Below are positions 48,901 through 57,900 of a DNA stretch of 64,000 nt, piece by piece. The notes beneath the pieces are model-generated. The model did no database searches, was not told the origin of the DNA, and saw only the letters and a program-made list of their open reading frames with translations. Both the position numbers and the translations under genes were made by a program. Location of the stretch: contig NC_092640.1 of assembly GCF_039555335.1 (NCBI RefSeq), positions 36,450,784-36,514,783 of the forward strand, in the 5' to 3' direction. The stretch's first letter is position 1. Each line of letters starts with the position of its first letter. Source of the DNA: Amphiura filiformis (taxonomy: Eukaryota > Echinodermata > Ophiuroidea > Amphilepidida > Amphiuridae).

Positions 48901-51900
48901 GCCACAGGTAAACAAACATAGTCATATATAAATACATCTTAGTAGCCAAGCACACAGTGATAGGCAATATGCTGCTGTAACGTTTATCAAAAAACAACCT
49001 GTAAAAAAGAAAAAACAAAACAATAGATTACAACAATGCATATTAACACAATGAAACAATGAACATGAATACCATAAAGATTCCCCTAATGCCGCTATAG
49101 GCTCACTTGACACTTTTGGAACTTTAGGCACAACCTAAAAGTGCCCTCCCGTAAAATTCCCACCAGCAAATAAGGGCATGTATCCTTAATTCTTGTTGGG
49201 ATTTCAGAGGAGAGAGCTCTCTATTTGCACATGAAATTTATACCAAGGCAAAGGAGTCCAAGTGCGCCATTAGGTGAATGTTTACGGTATTTCGCAAAGA
49301 CCTTTCTCAATGGAGAACCGATCGCATAAAAAGGACTGGGTCACATTTGCATCACACGATGCTATGCAGATTGATCGGCGAATGAGGTGCTGATGTGATG
49401 ATGTGATTCAATTAGCCAATCGGAATCCAACTTTATATTTACGCCATAAACTGCACCAAATGGAGCAGTGCGAAAGATATTGCAAATAGGTACAATACAT
49501 GTATACAAGTAATAAGTGTATTTAAGTAGATCTGCAATCATCCACAGGCAGTGTGTTTGAAAGTGGGTATGTCCCACAGGATAAATTCTATAATATAATT
49601 TCATGTGTTTTTTTATCATGTATTATTAGGCTAAAAACTATGTCGTACTTATTGCTTGAGAAATTGTACTTGCGCTGAGTGTTGATGCTTGTCTAATCGG
49701 GGCTAGTTTACCACGATGGACTGTGCACTGATTTGACTAATTTCCCAACAAGTAATATTACTGTCACAATTTGTAACCTACTTCGCTATCGTAGTGTGAC
49801 GTTAAATTTGATCTTCTGCTTCTGCTCGATTTCTGCTGGCTGGGCTCTATAATTGAGCATTAAAGCCAGGCATGTGTCGGGGGGGGTTGAGAAGATCGAG
49901 ATGTAATTTGTGCAGTGAGTCTTAACAGTTTCTGTACTTGGTGAGCTTGTGATTGATTCTGGTAGTGTGTTCCACTCTTTTATGGTGCGGTTGAAGTAAG
50001 AGTTCTTGTGTATGTTAAGGCGGCCAAATGGTATCTGGAAACTGTAGTTGTTGCAATGAGGAAGGCCTTGCCGGGTTGCAGGGGTCAGGTACCGGTCACT
50101 GGGTATGTCCACCAAGTTGTTGTTGATTTTATATATAACAAGGCTAATCTGGCAACTTGGCGTCGGTGCTGTAATGTTTGCCAATCCAGATCAGACAATA
50201 ACTTAGTGACTGTTCCAGGGGTTCGTTGCTGGGTTTTGCTGGTGTATGGATCCCATACAACCGAGGCGTACTCCACGTGGGGTCTTACGAGAGCTGTGTA
50301 TGCTGTTTCTTTGATTTTTTCGGAACAGTTGTACAGGTTTTATTATAAATGATTTCATTTGAACAAAACTAAAATGTAACTCATTATTGACGGTTTCGCC
50401 TATCATGGTCAGTAGGCATCATCAGAATGATGGTTGTTGATCCTTACTTCCGGTTGGACGGAAAGTGTGGCGGAAGTGTTTATCGAAGAGGGGGAGATTT
50501 TTAACTCCCATGATGTTGTCTCGTTATTTACATACACACCCATAGATAAATCGCCTGAAGTGATTAAATCTCGGCTTGAGGATGATAAGACTCTGAAAAA
50601 TAGAACTCTGCTAACGGCTACCGATGTGATAGAATTATTACGCTTTGTGCTCACAACGACATATTTCTTGTTCTGCGGAAAGATATACAAACATCAGTTC
50701 GGTGCAGCCATGGGAAGCCCCGTCTCCCCGGTGGTGGCTAACCTGTATTTAGAATTCCTTGAGCAACAAGCGCTGGCCTCGGCGCCATTGGATTATAGAC
50801 CTACCCTTTGGAAGAGATATGTTGATGACATATTAGGGATTGTTAAAAAAGATCAGGTAGACAATCTCACCGACCACCTCAATCAAAGCGACCCCACGGG
50901 AAGCATAAAGTTCACTTATGAGAAAGAACAAGAAGGCACTCTCCCATTTTTAGACACTTTAATTGTCCGGAAAGCGGATGGCTCGGTTAAGTTGTTAGTA
51001 TACAGGAAGGTCACCCACACCGACCAGTACCTTATCTTTGAGTCCCACCACCATAAACTGGGTGTTATCCGCACGCTTCTTGATAGAATGAATAGTATAG
51101 TTACGGAAGAGGAGGATAAGAAGCAGGAAGAAGAAAAGATCAAGCAGGCGCTCGGGCGCTGTGGCTACCCTGGTTGGACTTTCAAACAAGTCAAAGATAA
51201 AATGGTGAAAAAACAGAGCAAGGCCAACACCAAGAAAGACAGTACAAATCAGACAAAGGGACTTGTTGTGATCCCGTACGTAGAGGGACTCGCAGAGAAA
51301 GCCAATCGAATCTTCAGAAAGCACGGTATAGCGACAGCCATACAACCGAACACCACTCTCCGTAAAATGCTAGTGCATCCTAAAGACAAAGTTGATCCTC
51401 TCAGCACCACCGACTGCATATATGAGATTCCATGCACTAACTGTAAACACTCCTATGTGGGGGAGACGGGCTGCAAATTTGAAACTAGACTGAATGAGCA
51501 CCAAAAAGAAACGGCTAGGGTGTCAAAGACCAAAACCAACTATACCCGACAATCTCGCAAGCAATCAGCGAGTGAACAGTCGAAGTCCGCCATTGCGGAC
51601 CATGCGGTCCAGCAAAACCATGTCATCAATTGGGACAATGCAAAGATCTTGTGCAAAGAGTGCGATGCAAATACAAGAAGAATCAAAGAATCCATCTGGA
51701 TCAGGAGAAGAGGCCCGAACGTCATGAACAGAGATGAGGGGCCCACTTCCTTAGTCACATGTATGATCCTCTCCTGGCTGATAAAACACCCTCGTCGGCC
51801 GGGATTCGTCCAACCGGAAGTAAGGATCAACAACCATCATTCTGATGACGCCTACCGACCATGATAGGCGAAACCGTCAATAGTGAGTTACATTTTGGTT

Positions 51901-54900
51901 TTGTTCAAATGAAATCATTTATAATGTTTATCAACAAACCTGATGAATCTATTTAGTGAGTTGTACAGGTTTCTCCTCATGAGACCAAGAACACGACTGG
52001 CTTTGGAGGTGACATGTGATATTTGAGTATCCCACTCCATGTCACTCTGAAAGTGCACCCTGAGATAGGGGTGTGATGTAACAACTTTCGAGTTTTTGCC
52101 TTCAAAGTCTATAGGTACGGGGAGTGACAGATCTACTTCTGTTGATGTTCATAACATAACATTTGGATGCATTGAAGTACATGAGATATTTATTTTGCCA
52201 GTTATAAAGGTTGTCTAAGTCTTTTTGCAAAGCATTAGAATCCTCTGGTGAGTCTATGGTTCTGTAAAGTAAGCAGTCGTCTGCAAACAAACGTGTGGTT
52301 GAGGATAAATTATCAGGTAAATCGTTAACATAAAGCAGAAATAAAAGCGGCCCAAGGACCGTTCCCTGGGGAACTCCCGAGTCTACAGAAAGCGATGATG
52401 ATGTTTGTCCTTCTAACACAACTCTCTGGGTTCTACCTGCGAGGAATGATCCTATTCATTGTGTGAGTTAACTCATTGGCAGGTCAACTGGTTCACGCTA
52501 TCTGAGCTCTGAACCACGATCAAAATGATCACAGTACAAAGTCAATGCGTTGTTAACGTGTGTGCAAACCAAGCGTGAACCAGTAACTATGACTAAGGTA
52601 TGACGTATTTACTGCTATTCACTATTTACTACTGTGCATTTCAACACAGTTGCCTCTTACAACAAGTAGATATACAAATATTTGTCAAATTTTATCAAGC
52701 AGCAATTATAATTATTCAACATTGTTAGTCACCCTCAAAGGAAGGTGGTGGTCAAAAATTGTCAGCCTCGTTTTACATTATCACAATTTTTACAGTTCAT
52801 ACCGAGATTTGGTTAACTTGGAAACTTGGATTTTTCTTAGTAAACCTTTTCCAAATCTTATTATCTGATTATCGTAGAATTAGCCAAATTTTACATAGAT
52901 AAATAATGTTAATGCAAAACGAGTTCATTACATCTACTTTGTACTTACTTTGTACAAAAATAAATAGCGCCATAAGTAAGGAAGGCAGCGACAACTTTAA
53001 CCCATACTGAGATGTCCAGATCTGGTATAAGCCCAATTACAAATAAGATAATGAAAGGAGAGGCCTGCATTACTCTCTTCCTCCATACCTGCAGAAAAAA
53101 CAAACATTACATTGATTTGGGCCTATTGGGCTATTTCACTTACAATCCACACTACCCCTGTGGAAGATTTTGGAAATACATGTATCTTCCACAGGGGGCG
53201 TACAAATTTCAAATGGAATAAACACATAAAACTCACCCTCCTTCAGTGGAAAATTCAGGATGATTCTTTCTCAGAGGGTGTATGAAATTCAAATGGAGCT
53301 GCCTAATGTGTTCATTCTATTTACAAATCGTACTCCCCCTCTGGGAGATATTTCTAAAATCTTCCACAGGGGTAGTGTGGATCTTAAATGGAATAGCCCA
53401 TTACTAGCCTCAGGTTACATTTCCATCACTGGGCAGAGCTTTGACCAGAGTAGGGAACAATGGTTCCAGCACTGTTGCAGCACTGATCCCGTAGCCCTGA
53501 GAAAAAACAGGAAATTGGAATGTACAGTGTAACAAAAGAAACTCTGTAAACCTCTGCAAAACTCTGTAAAACTCATAAACTTCTAGCAATTCAAAGCACT
53601 GATCCACAATCAGTCCTGAGAAAAACCCAGGAAACTGGTAGAGCATATAAAGAAACTCTTGTAAAACTCAGGCACCCTCCAGAGTCTTTCCTCAGATGAT
53701 TAGAGCATTATCACATGTAACTATTGATAACTTGTCTTTGACAACAGGTGCTTATAATGAATGTGATGATTATTATTGCTTATTATTTAAAGACAACCCT
53801 TCAAAGTTATAAAACATTCTTTGTCCAACATACATGTTAAGGACCCGTTATTAAATAGGCAATTACGGAATGTACATTATTACTGTAATGGCTCAGGTCA
53901 GATCTCTGTACAGATGAGTCTGCTGTGGATTTGCCAGAATTCTTCCACTGAAATTGTGCTCCTCCTGCTTTAAACTTGAGAGTTTCCCCAAGTTTGAGTT
54001 CAGGACTAGCACTGAAAATAGACTGGATTAACTCAGTGTATTATCAAGAAATTGGAACAAGGGCAAAAAGATGCACTTGGCTGGGAAAACATTGGCTGCA
54101 ATGCACACATGATTTTTTTCATCAAAATAAAGTCTCAAAATGTGTCTGTACTGTAAAATTTATGTAAATATTTAACTCACAAAATCACCATAATAATGTC
54201 CCTTTATGTGGAATCTTGTAGGCCTTATTCTGGATAAAGAAAACATTTTTCCTTCATTGAATCTTATGTCACATAGTCACAAGGAACGAGTCTAATGTTG
54301 CTAATATTGATTTATTGATTATATTAATAGCAAACAGGCGAGACCTTTTGTTTTACTTTGATTCTAAAGTTGGTGAATCATCACTCATATAAGGCAATAG
54401 AAACAAATTAGTTCGATCTTTCGATCGACCGTCGATGCTTGTTTGATCCGTGTTATTTATTAAATCAATTAATTTACTATTGTTAATTATCATAATATTG
54501 TAATTATTGCCTTTAGTGATATTTACCGATAGAAATTTAGCATTAATTCTTATTAATTAGTTGATAGTTCATTAATAACAGACATCGAAGCAGCATCGAC
54601 GGTCGATCCAAAGATCGAACAAATTTGTTTCTGGTGCCTAACTTTGTGACCAGAAATCCAATCTTTGCACCATATTTACAAAATGCTTAAAATCATAACT
54701 GTGAATGTATATGAACAAAAATTAAGACTAAATCCTCTTGATCGTGTTCCATAATACGTACATATTACAGGGAAATAAAATCCTTTTTACCACTCACCTT
54801 GTCCTGTCTAAAAGGCTGTAAGAATGGGACCTTCTTTGTAAGTGGTATCTCCTCTCCTCTTTGTTCTTTGAATCTCATAACCAAGTAGCCGTTACGACGT

Positions 54901-57900
54901 GCCATGGCTATATCCAGGGGTGTCTCTTTCTGCAAAATGGAAGAGAAAACATTGCTGATAAAAATGCATGCTATTCCAATGAAATATACCGGGACCGTAT
55001 TATTTCACATTCATTCAGTTGATAATCGTCTCAGGTGCTCTTATCAGATCAATTCCAACGTCAAAACTTGTCTCCCACCTGTAGATCATTTCTCCCATAT
55101 TCTGCCGACATATGGAATAATCTACTAGCACATGTAGGTTCAATCCAGGATTGCAGCTATCTTGGCACCAACCCATCAAAATAGATAACTGTTGTATACC
55201 AAGATTAGCCTTGGCATAGAAAAAAATTAACTAGTTATGTTAATAAATGCATATTTCTGCAACTTCTGCTCATTTTGAAAACAAACAAAATATAATGGAA
55301 AATTGAACTACTATCAATGCATGAATAGCGTGTCAATTATACAATTTTTATGCATGCCTCTTATTTTGTTTAACGCTTTTTTTATTCTGATTGACTATGT
55401 GGTTCTAAGAGAGTATGAAGATGAATTAATCAATGCATTTTTGTGGTTAATTCAACTTCCAACGCCATACAGGTTTTCATAAAATACCTATTTGGGGTCT
55501 CAACATGGGGTTGTGAGACTACCCGGAAAAAGAGGGGACATTCAACACAAATTTGACAATCAATTTTAAATTTAGAGAAATAATCTTAGTTTCACTCACT
55601 CTTGCATTTTCTATATACGTGTCTGCATTAGCATGTAAGAGAGCTGCCACTGCAGATGAGTTGCCTGTTGCAGACGCCCAGTGTAAGGCTGTATTTTTGT
55701 AATGACTGTCTTGTAGGTTTGGACTGGCTCCTAGAGTCAATAGTAACCTGGTTGGATCAACACTGAAAAACAAAACAAAATAACACAATACCTAAACAGT
55801 TAACTATAAGACCTTAGTTGGTGGGTATAGGTCATTGAAAAAGTAGTATGCTTTCAAGTCTCTCGGATATAATTTAGTATTCTAACAAACATACATTCAC
55901 AAACACTCCCCTATCTGCGCGGGCATTCAAAGAGAGGACGTATGTGTATAAGCATGTTTAAGTGCATTTACCAAGTCATTCACAGCTAGGACAAGATATA
56001 GCTTCCCACATTCAAAGTGAGGATTTGAATGCCAGTACAGACACTCCCCTATGCAAACTCTAACCTTAGGGATCACAAACAATTCTGAAAAAAAAGTTTT
56101 AACTTTATATGGATCAGTGTGTGTCTCCACAAGCTTGTATCAGAACCCATAATTAGCCCCACAGGGCATATCCAATGGGACCTCACACCTCTCTAAATGG
56201 GTATACCCCCGGAGACCTTTTTTTGTCTTGACAAGGCTGTGGTTTTCAAAACCCATAATTCACTCCACAGGGCATTAGGTTTAAGACCCTCTTCAAGTAC
56301 AAACCTCTTTTGATATAAAATTGGATCGGTTGAGCCCATATTTATTGGTCGAGCTATGAGTTTTAAAATATTGGACGAGACGTAGTCGAGTCCAATATTT
56401 TAAAACTCATAGCGAGACCAATAAATATTGGGCGAAAAGCATCCAATTTTATCATTATTATGTGTTGGATCCAATATTTTCACACACTTGGATACATCAA
56501 AACATAATAATATGCATAATTGGACATCTTTCACTCCTGGTGGACTGAAATGTTCATACAATGAGCTATTCTATTGAAAAATTGGCTATTCCAGTTGAAA
56601 TCCTATACACCCCCTATGGAAGACATGATCTTAATCTCCCACACCGGGCGTGTAGATTTCAAGTATAATCACCCATTCAGGTATCCCCATTTGAAATTCA
56701 CACTCTCATGCTGTGTGGAAGATTAAGGTCATGGCTTCCATAGGGTGTATGGATTTCAACTGGAACAGCCTGATGGATTGAAAGTCATCAAAGCGAAAAG
56801 TTGACTTACGCAAATGTCTTGTAACAGGACCACATCAGAGGAGTCATTCCATTCCCGTCAACAATGTTTGGATCCTGAAAGAAAATGTTGTGAATAGACG
56901 TAATCCAATGATGTTATATAAATATATAGCGGTAAACATAAATAGAAAGCAAAACAATACTTCCACGCTACTCAAATTTAGTACACTCACTTGCAACACT
57001 AGCAACAACAACCTTCACAATGACATCCACTGAAGACGCCGGTTGATCTGGTGAAATCGCTCTGGTGAGTACACCAAATTTGAGTAGCGTAGAAGTATTA
57101 TTTTGCTTTCTATAGATGTAATCCAATTGAGTAGAAAAATTAGGCCAAAAAAATTGTTTGCTTGTCCTCCAGTGGGATTTTTGGGGTGAGTCAGTCGGTC
57201 GCAAAAAATATATATATTTTTTTAATGACTCACTAAAGTATAGATAGGCCTTGGTCATGTGGAAAGATAAATCAATATTTCACTTCAAGATGCACCATAG
57301 AAATAGATTCAATATAGAATGACTGTATACATGCAGGCATAAGACGCAAAGTTTATTTGAAACATTGATTCAGGAATGAACAAGTTATAAATATTGTAAT
57401 GAGTTTACATTAATGATTTCTTCGTAAGAAAATGTTGTTGGCCAAATTTAGCTTTGAAATGAAATTCTGACACAGAAAAAGTTTTAAAAATCCATTAAAA
57501 TTATAAACAAATTAAAAGGGCAGACCCTGATTTCAGCCAATTTTGAGTCAGTCGGTGGAGGGCAATCAAACATTTTTTTTTCTTGCCTTATGAAGTTATT
57601 ATTAATTTTGGTGGACTGTGGCAATTTTTACAGATAGCAGAACGAATGAAGGGTTTAGATGCAAAAATCAATTTTTCTACATTTGCGATATTAACAAATA
57701 TAATTGGTGCATATTTAAAGCCAGCAACATTGGTAGCTTTTTCTCAAAATGTTTGAACAACATTTGAAAAAAGCCCTCTATCAGTCTGATTTAGTCATCC
57801 AAGGGTATTATACTGTGCACCAGAACTCATCAGCCTTCATCACTCGATCTCACCAAACTAATAACCTTGATGTACCACTACAAATCTACATACATGTGCT

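Larger units (their letters stand above)
50341..51958 (+). mobile_element. Penelope-like element (RT + GIY-YIG), 5'-truncated, with inverted ends
   Basis: A Penelope-like retroelement inserted with a 14-bp target duplication, AGTTGTACAGGTTT, at 50327-50340 and 51959-51972. Inverted repeats of about 115 bp flank the body (about 50345-50465 and 51810-51925), each with a hammerhead core. About 33 unique bases follow the right repeat, the short tail known for Penelope-like elements. The ORF starts near RT motif A, so the N-terminal part of the RT is missing. The element sits in a - strand LINE, itself in ZDHHC17 intron 6. Confidence 0.93.
49770..52465 (-). mobile_element. Non-LTR retrotransposon (LINE) 3' part, split by the Penelope-like element
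   Basis: A 5'-truncated LINE on the - strand. From 52460 downward: [44 protein letters not shown] (RT motifs B and C), then [16 protein letters not shown]. Past the nested element the frame resumes [20 protein letters not shown] and ASVVWDPYT, the C-terminal domain, ending at a stop near 49786. CR1/Jockey-type by motif style; the clade is not resolved. It lies in ZDHHC17 intron 6, same orientation as the gene. Confidence 0.88.

Noticed and set aside
53410-53510. - strand frame [18 protein letters not shown] after a TTTCTCAG as an extra ZDHHC17 exon
   Set aside because: No family counterpart, no donor, and exons 5 and 6 already join in phase.
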